NCBI GenBank assembly: GCA_016937255.1
Contig: JAFGWG010000039.1
Location: forward strand, 1 to 42,649
Direction: 5' to 3'
DNA: 42,649 bases
Source of the DNA: Bacteroidales bacterium
GTDB lineage: Bacteria > Bacteroidota > Bacteroidia > Bacteroidales > DTU049
The notes under the pieces were generated by a model. It was not told where the DNA came from. It did not search any database and saw nothing but the letters and a program-made list of their open reading frames with translations. The position numbers and the translations under genes were made by a program. Below are positions 1-8,006 of the stretch, in pieces (position 1 is the first letter of the stretch; each line of letters opens with the position of its first letter).

Positions 1-98
1 ACTTTGATTCAGATCGTCAGCCGGAACCCGTGTATACACTTCCACGCCCTGTAAGCATCAGAGCCAATTGGGAATCGAGAAATTACTGGTCATTATAA
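1..98 (+). CDS. C-terminal tail of an unidentified protein (5' end outside window)
   Basis: The frame whose codons start at position 3 stays open from the window edge to a TAA at 96-98 and encodes about 31 residues, including TLPRPVSIRANWESRNYW. The proline/aromatic-rich ending resembles the last strand of Bacteroidota TonB-dependent receptors or other outer-membrane barrels, but the piece is too short to assign. It lies on the same strand as the nitroreductase, whose ATG follows 12 bases after the stop, so the two may be cotranscribed. Seen: the open frame. Inferred: that it is a real gene end. Confidence 0.5.
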   Translation, partial: FDSDRQPEPVYTLPRPVSIRANWESRNYWSL

Positions 99-109
99 AA
101 TCTTTTAGC

Positions 110-625
110 ATGGAATTGAAAGACGTTATCTTCAAAAGACGGAGTATTCGTAAATATTCTGAAGGCATTATCAGCAAAAAAGAAATCGAAGAAATTATAA
201 AAGCCGGCATGTATGCGCCTTCTGCAAGAAATTTCCAAAGTTGGCATTTTTTGGTAACCGAAAGCAATGAAGACCTTGCAGCCTTGTCTGAAATTCACCC
301 TTATGGCAAGATGTTGAAAAATGCTGCTGCTGCCATTTTGGTTTGTGGAGATCTAAATATTGAGCCTTCACCGGAATATAATGCTATTAACTGTTCTGCA
401 GCCATACAAAACATGCTTTTAATCATTCACGACATGAATCTGGGCGCAGTTTGGCTTGGGGTTTTCCCGAGAGAAGAAAGAACCATTGCGTTGAAAGAAT
501 TTTATAATTTACCACAATATATTCTACCCATTGGACTGATCAGTATTGGATATCCCGCAGAAGAACCAGCCTTCCCCGATCGTTTTAAGCCGGAGCGGAT
601 TAGGTATGGGAAGTGGGGTGAATAG
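110..625 (+). CDS. Nitroreductase family protein
   Basis: A 171-residue FMN-dependent oxidoreductase-like protein of the nitroreductase superfamily, expected to use NAD(P)H to reduce nitro compounds or quinones; the substrate cannot be told. The N-terminal RRSIRKYSEG motif (FMN phosphate contacts), the APSARNFQSWHF segment and the C-terminal IGLISIGYP motif are in the usual order and the length is normal for small family members. The ATG at 110 is preferred over the TTG at 68 because family members begin just before the RRSIR motif and the extra 14 residues look unrelated. It is convergent with the SulP gene, with a small shared hairpin between the two stops. Confidence 0.85.
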   Translation: MELKDVIFKRRSIRKYSEGIISKKEIEEIIKAGMYAPSARNFQSWHFLVTESNEDLAALSEIHPYGKMLKNAAAAILVCGDLNIEPSPEYNAINCSAAIQNMLLIIHDMNLGAVWLGVFPREERTIALKEFYNLPQYILPIGLISIGYPAEEPAFPDRFKPERIRYGKWGE

Positions 626-636
626 GATGTTAGAGA

Positions 637-661
637 TATAGCTTAGGGCTTTCTAGCTATA
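637..661. terminator. Possible bidirectional hairpin between convergent genes
   Basis: TATAGCT (637-643) and AGCTATA (655-661) form a 7-bp inverted repeat with an 11-base loop. It lies between the nitroreductase stop and the SulP stop and overlaps the latter. There is no good T-run, so the terminator role is a guess from position. Confidence 0.3.
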
Positions 662-2312
662 CCGCTTTCTCAAATTTATCACGCAGAAACTCAGCACATT
701 CAGAAAAGCTATCGAATACGAATTCTTCTTCAATCAAGGCAGGAATCATTCTTACCCTTTTCATCATGTAAAGTGGCTGTTCCTGAATCATGGTAAAAAG
801 CACTTTAACATTATTGGATTTCAATGTGCGCACTGCATCTTCAATGGCATATAGGCCGCTTTGGTCGATAAATGCTACTTTTCGCATTCTAATGATCATT
901 ACTTCTACATCGGGAGGAACCATAGAGAACTGATCACGGAATCGGTTTACCACACCAAAAAAGAGTGGTCCATCGAGGCGCAAAATATGTACTTTTTTAT
1001 AAATATCGGGGTGGATATCTTTTTCATCGTCCCATGGTAATTCTCGGTCGCCGGCAGAAACCGGGTTAATATCGACACTTTCTTCAACCAGATCGCCGGC
1101 TCTTTTCATAAATAGCACCGAAGCGATAACCATTCCAATGGCTACTGCCTGAAGTAAATCTACAAATACGGTAAGTAGAAGTACAAGCATTAGAACAACA
1201 GCATCTGCTTTCGGGATTTTCAAAATATCGCGCAAGCCACGTTTGTCAATAATTCCAATTCCAACAGTAATCAGTATTCCTGCCAAAACTGCATTAGGAA
1301 TTAATTTCACATAAGTCCCCAAGCCCAAAAGCATTAATAATAGAACAAGACTATGAATTAGCCCGGAAAGTTTTTCTCTTCCGCCCGATTTTACATTAAC
1401 AAGCGTACGCATAGTAGCACCTGCACCTGGAATACCACCAAAAAAACCGGCTACTATATTGCCAATTCCCTGTCCAATAAGTTCTTTATTGCTATTGTGT
1501 TTTGTATTTGTCAAATTATCGGCAACAACAGAAGTAAGCAATGTATCGATAGAGCCCAAGCCTGCCAAAGTTAGTGCCGGAATTACGGCAAGCAAGATCA
1601 AATTTATGTCAATGATTGAGAAATTCGAAATTTTAAGTGTCGGCATTCCTTCAGGAATAGTAGAAATGGTTAGAGCAGAATCATAATTGAGATATACCGA
1701 AATAATAGTCATGAGAAGCAACGCAATCAGAGTTCCGGGTATCTTTTTTGAGACCAAAGGCCATGAATATATTATTACGATGGTTCCAGCAGCCAATGCA
1801 ATAGATTGCAGATTTATATTATCGAATATAGTTGGAAATTCAGTAATAATAGCCATTGTTCCTGATGGGGAAGTTTGACCGGTTAATGGGAAAATTTGGA
1901 GTAAAATGATAATGATGCCAATACCACTCATAAAACCGGATAAAACAGGATAGGGAATGTATTTTATGTACTTACCAAGACGAATAATTCCAAAAAGGAT
2001 TTGGAAAAGACCTGTGAATATAAAAATAAGCAGCATGAGTGCCATCAGCTTATCTAGACCAATATCTGCTGATAAATAGGTGGCAAAAACTGAAGCTACT
2101 ACTAATGTTATTGGTCCTGTAGGTCCACTTATTTGTGAAGGTGTGCCTCCAAATAATGAAGCAAAAAAGCCAACAAAAATAGCACCGTAAAGACCTGCTT
2201 CTGCGCCCAGTCCTGATTGTACCCCAAAAGCCAATGCAAGTGGAAGGGCTACGATTCCTGCGGTAAGTCCACCGAAGACATCACCCCGGAGATTTGAAAA
2301 CATCGATTTCAT
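657..2312 (-). CDS. SulP family inorganic anion transporter with STAS domain
   Basis: A 551-residue inner-membrane transporter of the SLC26/SulP family, which moves sulfate, bicarbonate or dicarboxylates; the substrate is not decidable here. Residues 1 to about 410 hold the hydrophobic core with the SulP signature region (LYGAIFVGFFASLFGG followed by SGPTGP). The last ~110 residues form a cytoplasmic STAS domain with the IDQSGL loop typical of anti-sigma-factor-antagonist folds. Length and domain order are normal. The ATG at 2312 lies 17 bases downstream of a TAGCTTTG -7 box, so the gene probably has its own promoter. Confidence 0.93.
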   Translation of the reverse strand: MKSMFSNLRGDVFGGLTAGIVALPLALAFGVQSGLGAEAGLYGAIFVGFFASLFGGTPSQISGPTGPITLVVASVFATYLSADIGLDKLMALMLLIFIFTGLFQILFGIIRLGKYIKYIPYPVLSGFMSGIGIIIILLQIFPLTGQTSPSGTMAIITEFPTIFDNINLQSIALAAGTIVIIYSWPLVSKKIPGTLIALLLMTIISVYLNYDSALTISTIPEGMPTLKISNFSIIDINLILLAVIPALTLAGLGSIDTLLTSVVADNLTNTKHNSNKELIGQGIGNIVAGFFGGIPGAGATMRTLVNVKSGGREKLSGLIHSLVLLLMLLGLGTYVKLIPNAVLAGILITVGIGIIDKRGLRDILKIPKADAVVLMLVLLLTVFVDLLQAVAIGMVIASVLFMKRAGDLVEESVDINPVSAGDRELPWDDEKDIHPDIYKKVHILRLDGPLFFGVVNRFRDQFSMVPPDVEVMIIRMRKVAFIDQSGLYAIEDAVRTLKSNNVKVLFTMIQEQPLYMMKRVRMIPALIEEEFVFDSFSECAEFLRDKFEKAV

Positions 2313-2329
2313 CTCAATATTTTAAGGCG

Positions 2330-2337
2330 CAAAGCTA
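2330..2337 (-). promoter_or_regulatory. Bacteroidota -7 box for the SulP gene
   Basis: On the minus strand this reads TAGCTTTG, matching the TAnnTTTG consensus of the Bacteroidota primary sigma factor. It is placed shortly before the ATG at 2312. No convincing -33 TTTG is visible at the usual distance. Confidence 0.5.
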
Positions 2338-2408
2338 TGTAAAAACTTCATGCTAAAAACAGGTTCAGAAAAATATAGGATTATATTGATTAGATGATAT
2401 GATAATTA

Positions 2409-2450
2409 GCTGATTAGCAGAACTCTGCATCAGCTAATATGCTAATCAGC
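2409..2450 (-). repeat. Inverted repeat, possible terminator of the upstream lipoprotein gene
   Basis: GCTGATTAGC (2409-2418) and GCTAATCAGC (2441-2450) are exact reverse complements separated by 22 bases. Imperfect AATTAGCTGATTAG-like words continue outward on both sides. It lies just past the stop of the lipoprotein gene at 2462. The composition resembles dispersed AT-rich intergenic repeats of Bacteroidota; termination is possible but there is no T-tract. Confidence 0.4.
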
Positions 2451-2461
2451 CAATTAGCTAA

Positions 2462-3109
2462 TTAATACTTCACCACAACGCCCAAATCCATTCCTTTGAT
2501 GATCTCGGTTAGGGTGCCTTTTATTTCAACCACATTGTCGGCCGTTTTTCTGGCCCTACCGTTTTTCTTGATTTTCTTAACAGGTGAAGGCGTTTCAATT
2601 ATGGTTCTGACATTAATAAACGATGTTGCTTCCGTTCCCATAAAAGACTGAGTAAAGAATTCATTGTCGCTTTTTTCTATAGCTCTGGCCACCATAGGTT
2701 GAATATTGGTTCTTTTGAAGCGATGTTTGCCCACTTTCATATAATTGGGCACAATGAAGCCGTATTTCATTCCAGCAAGTTTCAGCAAAGCACGTTTAAA
2801 AGCACTATGGTTCTGAAAATGAAATGAAACTTGATACAAACCGGCTTTTTCATCAGAGCTTGATTTTATATCTGAAATACCACTTACATCTTTCACAGCT
2901 TCGCTAATAAACTGTGGGAATGTCAATAGCTCTTCAGGGACATCAAATTCGCCGGCACCCATAGATGACAAGGCACTCATGTCTAATTTCAGAGAGTATT
3001 CACCACTTTTATCAGAATTAATAGTGATTTTTTCTTCAAGCTCAATGCAGGACTGAAAAAGCAGACCTGTGAGCAGAATGATCGGAAGGAATTTACTGAA
3101 TGATCGCAT
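2462..3109 (-). CDS. Hypothetical lipoprotein
   Basis: A 215-residue protein of unrecognised family. The first 21 residues are a lipoprotein signal ending in LLFQSC, so the mature protein should be anchored through Cys21 in the cell envelope. A segment at about 24-45 (ELEEKITINSDKSGEYSLKL) is a beta-rich start seen in Bacteroidota lipoproteins of unknown role. No catalytic motif is visible. Its ATG lies inside the end of the DUF4197 gene (17-base overlap), which indicates translational coupling and probably a shared envelope process. Confidence 0.75.
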   Translation of the reverse strand: MRSFSKFLPIILLTGLLFQSCIELEEKITINSDKSGEYSLKLDMSALSSMGAGEFDVPEELLTFPQFISEAVKDVSGISDIKSSSDEKAGLYQVSFHFQNHSAFKRALLKLAGMKYGFIVPNYMKVGKHRFKRTNIQPMVARAIEKSDNEFFTQSFMGTEATSFINVRTIIETPSPVKKIKKNGRARKTADNVVEIKGTLTEIIKGMDLGVVVKY

Positions 3110-3812
3110 TGGGATTAAAAACTTTTTTGAGTATTTCGCTTACACGTGCAGCAGGATCGGTACGTATTTTCTTTTCTTCATCGGCAATTTTAGTAAAAAG
3201 AGCGCCCATGGCTTTATCGGTTACATATTTTGCCAGATCCGTTTCCACTTTGGTTACAAAAGGAATCTTATTGTAGGTAGAAGTAATATCTGACCAGTAT
3301 TTTGTGGCATTAACCTGATCTAAAGCAGTTTGAATGACCGGCTTAAACAGATTGAAAAGTGCCCCGGAAGTTTTGGACTTAAAATAATTGGTAGCGGCAT
3401 TGTCTTCTCCTTTAAGAATGTTTTTAGCATCCTCGAAAGTCATTGAAGTAATTGCATCAACAAAAATTGGGGCAGCTTTTGAAACAGCTTGCTCAGCACC
3501 ACGGTTAATACTCACAATAAAATTATCCACCAATTCATGCATTCCGAGTTCACGTAATTTGGTTTCAACTTTTTGCGCCTCTTCCGGGAATGGAATTTTA
3601 AACGAAGGATTTTTTAGAAATCCATCTGTTTTTCCCAAAAAAGAAACCGAATTATTGGTTCCAACATTTAGCGCTTCTTTGAGTCCTGCCACAATATCAG
3701 ATTCTGATAATGAAACAACTCCATCAATAGGCAAGTTAATATTTTTAAGAGTATCGCAAGAGTTGAATACCAGAGCGGGCATCAACAAAATGGCAAACAG
3801 AATTTTTTTCAT
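3093..3812 (-). CDS. DUF4197 family lipoprotein
   Basis: A 239-residue protein with a lipoprotein signal ending in LVFNSC at about residue 18. The DUF4197 pattern follows: a GLKEALNVGTNNSV helix near the start, the FPEEAQKVETKLRELG segment, and an ALFTKIADEEKKIRTDPAAR segment near the end. The domain's function is unknown; it occurs in envelope proteins of Bacteroidota and Proteobacteria. The ATG at 3812 is chosen because the 46 residues of upstream open frame are not signal-like and come from intergenic repeat DNA. It is followed by the overlapping lipoprotein gene, so the two form an operon. Confidence 0.8.
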   Translation of the reverse strand: MKKILFAILLMPALVFNSCDTLKNINLPIDGVVSLSESDIVAGLKEALNVGTNNSVSFLGKTDGFLKNPSFKIPFPEEAQKVETKLRELGMHELVDNFIVSINRGAEQAVSKAAPIFVDAITSMTFEDAKNILKGEDNAATNYFKSKTSGALFNLFKPVIQTALDQVNATKYWSDITSTYNKIPFVTKVETDLAKYVTDKAMGALFTKIADEEKKIRTDPAARVSEILKKVFNPNAIIQ

Positions 3813-3887
3813 GTTTATGAGTTTTAGGATATAAAAATACGAAACTGCGGGGATATTGCAATAATTACACCAAGAATAGTGATAATG

Positions 3888-3953
3888 GAAAATGGTTAAT
3901 GGTTGATTGGTGCAATGGCTAAATGGTAGCCATCCCACGCCAATTACCATTTT
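3888..3953. repeat. Degenerate AATGGTT-rich intergenic repeat with hairpin
   Basis: Short words AATGGTT/GATTGGT/AATGG recur several times on the plus strand. AAATGGTA and TACCATTT form an 8-bp inverted repeat near the right end. It lies in the spacer before the DUF4197 gene. It looks like a dispersed intergenic repeat; no function can be read. Confidence 0.35.
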
Positions 3954-3971
3954 ACCAATATACTATTTTTC

Positions 3972-4010
3972 AAAAAAACGGCCATCCAATAAAAGTGGAC
4001 AGCCGTTTTT
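3972..4010 (-). terminator. Rho-independent terminator of the MFS gene
   Basis: On the minus strand AAAAACGGCTGTCCA pairs with TGGATGGCCGTTTTTT (two mismatches) around an 8-base loop, with the T-run right after the stem. It starts 20 bases beyond the MFS stop codon. Confidence 0.75.
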
Positions 4011-4029
4011 ATCAAAATATGAAGTTATT

Positions 4030-5415
4030 TTATTTCTCCAATTCCTTTTCGATATTAGGAAGCTCAAGACCGTAGCCTTTGCGCTTATCTTCAGCTTTAA
4101 GCCAGAATGCAATCAATAAAGCAAGAATGGTACATCCGACAAAGATTAGCCAAGTAGTCTCGTAATTGTAGGAAACATCATTACCTGATTTCAATGATTC
4201 TGCAACACCTGGGTTTGTTTTCTCGAGCACAATTCCAACGAGTAGTGGAATCCCCCATAATCCAAAATTCTGAATCCAGAAAATAAAAGCATACGCAGAG
4301 CCAATTTGCTTTTCGGGAATAATTTTTGGAACTGAAGGCCACATGGCTGAAGGAACCAATGAGAAACCAATTCCCAATAAAATTGCATTTGCAAAAGCAA
4401 GATACATACTGGTAATTCCAGGCATCCAATAGATAATGTGAACAACTACAAGAATAAATGCTCCAATAATCATCATGGTAGCACCTTTTCCTCTTTTATC
4501 ATAAATTCCACCAAAGAATGGAGTTAAGAAGATTGTTCCAAAGGGTACAATACTTGGGATGAGACCTGTCCAATCTTTAGACACCCCAAATTTATTAAAC
4601 ATCAGATCCGGCCCATATTTATAGAATGGAAATACGGCAGAATAAAACAATACACAAAGAATGGCAATCAACCAGAAACCTCTGTTTGAAATAATTACAC
4701 CAAGATCTCTGATTCTAAATTTATCTTCTTCAGTATAATCGATAGCTGATTTATCTTGCTTGTCAAGATTCTTGTCCATTATATTGTACACAATAAAGCC
4801 AAGTAAACCAATGACTAAGAATAATAGACCCATGAAGATATAGGTAGGAACAGCAGTTAGACTAACGAAATATGCGCCAAACATCAGCGGTACAAATGAG
4901 CCTAAACGGGCAATTGCCACCTGCATACCCATGGCTAAAGCAATTTCCTTCCCTTTAAACCATTTCACCACAGCCTTTGACACCGTTATACCCGCAAACT
5001 CCACACCGACTCCAAAAATCGCGAAGCCTATACAGGCCGTCATAAGTCGTGCTCCTACACCAAAGATTTGGGCATCGCCCATATCTGTTTTAAAGGCATA
5101 ATACTTAATTCCGGCACCAATAATCATTATTAATGCAGAAGAAATTGTACTAAAACGTATCCCAAGTCTGTCAAGCAGAATTCCCACAACAATCAACATG
5201 ACAAAGAATACATTAAACCAGGCATAGGCTCCGAAGAACATACCAAAATCAGATCCATCCCAGCCAAAACTCGGATCGGCATCAATAATGGGTTTCAAAG
5301 GAGAAATAATTTCATTAAAAAGATATCCGGCAAACATGGTAAATGATAAAATCACCAAGGCTGTCCAACGGGCTCTTTTAGATTCTCTTAGACTTTGTTT
5401 AATTTTTTCTACCAT
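4030..5415 (-). CDS. Major facilitator superfamily transporter
   Basis: A 461-residue inner-membrane secondary transporter with about 12 hydrophobic segments split by a charged central loop (around residues 215-235, DKNLDKQDKS). The short loop GILLDRLGIRFST is the MFS signature between helices 2 and 3. Related Bacteroidota proteins are annotated only as MFS transporters, so no substrate is assigned. The ATG at 5415 is used because the open frame upstream (from 5460) adds 15 residues from AT-rich leader DNA. It is monocistronic, with a good terminator downstream. Confidence 0.85.
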   Translation of the reverse strand: MVEKIKQSLRESKRARWTALVILSFTMFAGYLFNEIISPLKPIIDADPSFGWDGSDFGMFFGAYAWFNVFFVMLIVVGILLDRLGIRFSTISSALIMIIGAGIKYYAFKTDMGDAQIFGVGARLMTACIGFAIFGVGVEFAGITVSKAVVKWFKGKEIALAMGMQVAIARLGSFVPLMFGAYFVSLTAVPTYIFMGLLFLVIGLLGFIVYNIMDKNLDKQDKSAIDYTEEDKFRIRDLGVIISNRGFWLIAILCVLFYSAVFPFYKYGPDLMFNKFGVSKDWTGLIPSIVPFGTIFLTPFFGGIYDKRGKGATMMIIGAFILVVVHIIYWMPGITSMYLAFANAILLGIGFSLVPSAMWPSVPKIIPEKQIGSAYAFIFWIQNFGLWGIPLLVGIVLEKTNPGVAESLKSGNDVSYNYETTWLIFVGCTILALLIAFWLKAEDKRKGYGLELPNIEKELEK

Positions 5416-5493
5416 TTTTTTGATTTTAAGGCGCCAAATTAAGAAAAATAATCCATACAAAATTTTATATGTAAATTAATTTTGCGACAAATT

Positions 5494-6105
5494 TCAAAAG
5501 TACAGACTTACAAGCTTTTTCGTTTCAAAAAACTCTTCGCTGAAATGGCTGGAGAGATTTTGAACAAAGCTAGCGCAGCTTAACTGCTCCAATTCTTCTT
5601 CAACTTCTCCACCCTTAAGATATAATACCGAAGGGAAAGACTTAAATTGTTTTGTTTTATGTTCAACCCAGCGATAAAAATCGGGTAAATTGGTTACAGC
5701 ACGGCTAATTACGATATGCCACTTGCCTTTCATATTTTCAGCTCTTTCCTGAAAAGCCTTTACGTTTTCAAGTCCAAGCGCATCGCTCACTTCATTAACT
5801 ACCTTTATTTTTTTACCAATACTATCAATCAAAGTAAAATTTGTTTCGGGAAACATTATCGCCAGAGGTATTCCTGGGAATCCGCCCCCTGTGCCAACAT
5901 CCAGAACTTTCATGCCAGACTCAAAAGTGTAGAATTTTGCAATTCCTAATGAATGCAAGACATGTCTTTCGTAAAAATGCTCAAAATCCTTACGAGAAAT
6001 TACATTAATTTTTGAGTTCCAATCTTCATACAAAGGCATTAGAGCTTCAAATTGCTCCAGCTTTTTCGAATCGAGATCGGGAAAATATTTTTTAATCAGT
6101 TCCAT
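5494..6105 (-). CDS. rsmG: 16S rRNA (guanine527-N7)-methyltransferase RsmG
   Basis: A 203-residue SAM-dependent methyltransferase of the GidB family, which modifies G527 in the 530 loop of 16S rRNA in the cytoplasm. The family-specific N-terminus (WNSKINVISRKD, HVLHSL) is followed by the SAM-binding VLDVGTGGGFPGIPLA motif at about 67-82 and by VISRAV, the usual RsmG motif. Length is normal. The ATG overlaps the end of the C40 peptidase gene by 14 bases, making it the last gene of a pepT / C40 / rsmG transcript. Confidence 0.94.
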   Translation of the reverse strand: MELIKKYFPDLDSKKLEQFEALMPLYEDWNSKINVISRKDFEHFYERHVLHSLGIAKFYTFESGMKVLDVGTGGGFPGIPLAIMFPETNFTLIDSIGKKIKVVNEVSDALGLENVKAFQERAENMKGKWHIVISRAVTNLPDFYRWVEHKTKQFKSFPSVLYLKGGEVEEELEQLSCASFVQNLSSHFSEEFFETKKLVSLYF

Positions 6106-6685
6106 CTTCTCCAGGTTGAGGGGTGTCGAAAATCGGCATTCTCCGCGATTTGAAATAGTAACGTGTATAATACTGGCTGCTTAGATAATCGAAGCGAATA
6201 CCGCCATTTACAGCTGCATGAATAAATTTGACATCATTGTCTAATATTTCATATACAATGGCAACATGCGATATTTCATTCGGCCCTCGATATCTGGATG
6301 TGCCTTTATAAAACATAATATCGCCGGGCTGTAAAGCTGAATCAGGGACTTCTCGTCCAAAACCAAATATTCCTCGTGCATCGGGTGATAAGGTGACGCC
6401 AATATGCTGATACATGGTAAAAACAAAGCCGCTGCAATCGAAACCGTTGCGACTTCGGCCGGCATATCGATAAGGAACGCCCAGAAAAGACTTGGCATAA
6501 GTGAGCAATTCCCAAATGAGACTGTCTTGCGTGGTTTCAAAATGGGGGATGGAGTCTTCAATGACAAGCGCCGTCGAATCAGAGACAATTTGAGACGAAT
6601 CTGCAGCCATCATAGTAGAATCTGTTTGTGCATACAAGGTTACTGTGCCAAACAATATGAGTATATTTAATAGTAGTTTTTTCAA
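6092..6685 (-). CDS. C40 family (NlpC/P60) peptidase, TTG start
   Basis: A 197-residue exported cell-wall hydrolase-like protein. Residues 1-20 are a signal peptide ending in YAQ; a Ser/Thr/Asp-rich linker runs to about 50, then the NlpC/P60 domain with Cys84 (FDCSGF), His140 (ISHVAIV) and His156 (FIHAAVNGG) as the probable catalytic triad. Family members cleave gamma-D-Glu-diamino acid bonds in peptidoglycan stem peptides. The start is a TTG whose last bases form a TTGA overlap with the pepT stop. GAGGAG lies just upstream as a ribosome binding site, and the frame gives a proper signal peptide from this codon. Confidence 0.88.
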   Translation of the reverse strand: MKKLLLNILILFGTVTLYAQTDSTMMAADSSQIVSDSTALVIEDSIPHFETTQDSLIWELLTYAKSFLGVPYRYAGRSRNGFDCSGFVFTMYQHIGVTLSPDARGIFGFGREVPDSALQPGDIMFYKGTSRYRGPNEISHVAIVYEILDNDVKFIHAAVNGGIRFDYLSSQYYTRYYFKSRRMPIFDTPQPGEDGTD

Positions 6686-7914
6686 ATTTTCTCCTCTGCA
6701 AATTTTACAATATTGACAATTACTTCTGTGGCTTTCTGCATCACATCGAGTGAAACATACTCGAATTTGCCATGAAAATTATGTCCGCCGGCAAAAATAT
6801 TCGGGCAGGGTAGCCCCATAAAAGACAATCTGGCTCCATCGGTTCCACCGCGTATGGGTTTCATAATCGGCTTAATATCACTTTGAACCATTGCCCTGGC
6901 AGCCAAATCAATAATATGGTAATGCTGCTCAATTACTTCGCGCATGTTGCTATACTGGTCTTTCAACTCAAGACTTACCGTTCCTTCGCCGTATTTCTCA
7001 TTTAATTCAGCAGCTTTCTCCTCCATTATGTTTTTACGAAGCTCAAATTTATTCTTGTCATGATCGCGAATAATATAGCGCATGGTACATTTTTCTACAC
7101 TAGCATTTTGCTCAATAAGATGGTAGAATCCTTCGTATTTCTCTGTGTATTCTGGTCGTTCTTTTATCGGAATCAAAGCATCATATTCATTGGCTACACG
7201 AATGGTATTCAACATTTTACCCTTGGCATAACCCGGGTGGATATTGTTTCCCTGAATTATAATATCTGCTGAAGCTGCGTTAAAATTTTCAAATTCCAGT
7301 TCACCGGGGCCACTTCCGTCCATGGTATAGGCAAAGTCGGCTCCAAATCGTTCCACATCGAAATAATCTGTTCCTCGACCAATTTCCTCATCGGGAGTAA
7401 AAGCAATTTTTATCGGGCCGTGCTCAATTTCAGGATGTTCCAGCAAATATTCAATAGCGGTCATGATTTCTGCAATTCCGGCTTTATCATCTGCACCCAG
7501 CAATGTGGTTCCATCCGTACAAATAAGTGTATGGTCTTTATAATGTTCTATTTCCGGGAAATCGGCAGTTTTCAAAATAATATTTTTCTCTTCATTCAAT
7601 ACAATGTCTTTCCCATCATATTCTTCAATAACACGTGCTTTAACATTGGCTCCGGGCATATCGGGAGAAGTATCCATGTGTGAAATGAATCCTATAGAAG
7701 GTAGATTCAACGCTGTATTTGCAGGAATTGAAGCATACACATAAGCATAATCGTCTACCATGGCATTATCGAGCCCCATTTCCTTCAGCTCTTTCACCAG
7801 CAGTTTCGCCAGTTTCCACTGCTTTTCAGTGCTGGGCGAATTATCGCTTTTATCATCGCTTTGGGTGTCGATGGCAACATATCGCAGAAATCTTTCAAGA
7901 AGTTTTTCCTTCAT
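6682..7914 (-). CDS. pepT: Peptidase T (tripeptide aminopeptidase)
   Basis: A 410-residue dinuclear zinc aminopeptidase of family M20B that removes the N-terminal residue of tripeptides in the cytoplasm. Visible metal and catalytic motifs in order are GFISHMDTSPD (His, Asp), LLGADDKAG (bridging Asp), FTPDEEIGRG (catalytic Glu and metal Glu), YTMDGSGPGE (Asp) and a late GGHNFHGKFE (His). Length matches the family. The ATG at 7914 is chosen over the ATG seven codons upstream because it directly begins the conserved KLLERFLRYV segment. It is the first gene of an overlapping operon with the C40 peptidase and rsmG. Confidence 0.94.
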   Translation of the reverse strand: MKEKLLERFLRYVAIDTQSDDKSDNSPSTEKQWKLAKLLVKELKEMGLDNAMVDDYAYVYASIPANTALNLPSIGFISHMDTSPDMPGANVKARVIEEYDGKDIVLNEEKNIILKTADFPEIEHYKDHTLICTDGTTLLGADDKAGIAEIMTAIEYLLEHPEIEHGPIKIAFTPDEEIGRGTDYFDVERFGADFAYTMDGSGPGELEFENFNAASADIIIQGNNIHPGYAKGKMLNTIRVANEYDALIPIKERPEYTEKYEGFYHLIEQNASVEKCTMRYIIRDHDKNKFELRKNIMEEKAAELNEKYGEGTVSLELKDQYSNMREVIEQHYHIIDLAARAMVQSDIKPIMKPIRGGTDGARLSFMGLPCPNIFAGGHNFHGKFEYVSLDVMQKATEVIVNIVKFAEEKI

Positions 7915-7932
7915 AATGCGAGTATAGAATAG

Positions 7933-7940
7933 CAAAAATA
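7933..7940 (-). promoter_or_regulatory. -7 box for the pepT operon
   Basis: The minus strand reads TATTTTTG (TAnnTTTG) 18 bases before the pepT ATG. The expected -33 region has no clear TTTG. Confidence 0.5.
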
Positions 7941-7952
7941 CGAATTGTTTTA

Positions 7953-8005
7953 GAACCTGTCAGGTTCTTAAAACAGGTGCATTGCAGTAAAAACCTGACA
8001 GGTTT
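7953..8005 (-). repeat. Pair of AACCTGnCAGGTT palindromes, probable terminator of the cysteine operon
   Basis: GAACCTGTCAGGTTC (7953-7967) and AAACCTGACAGGTTT (7991-8005) are near-perfect palindromes and also pair with each other. They begin two bases past the serine acetyltransferase stop. The same word recurs at 16169-16183 and, with one change, at 16200-16214, so it is a dispersed repeat as well as a likely transcript end. Confidence 0.6.
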
Positions 8006-8006
8006 T

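Noticed and set aside
68-109. TTG start giving a longer nitroreductase
   Set aside because: The extra residues overlap the end of the preceding reading frame and are not family-like; the ATG at 110 gives the conserved N-terminus.
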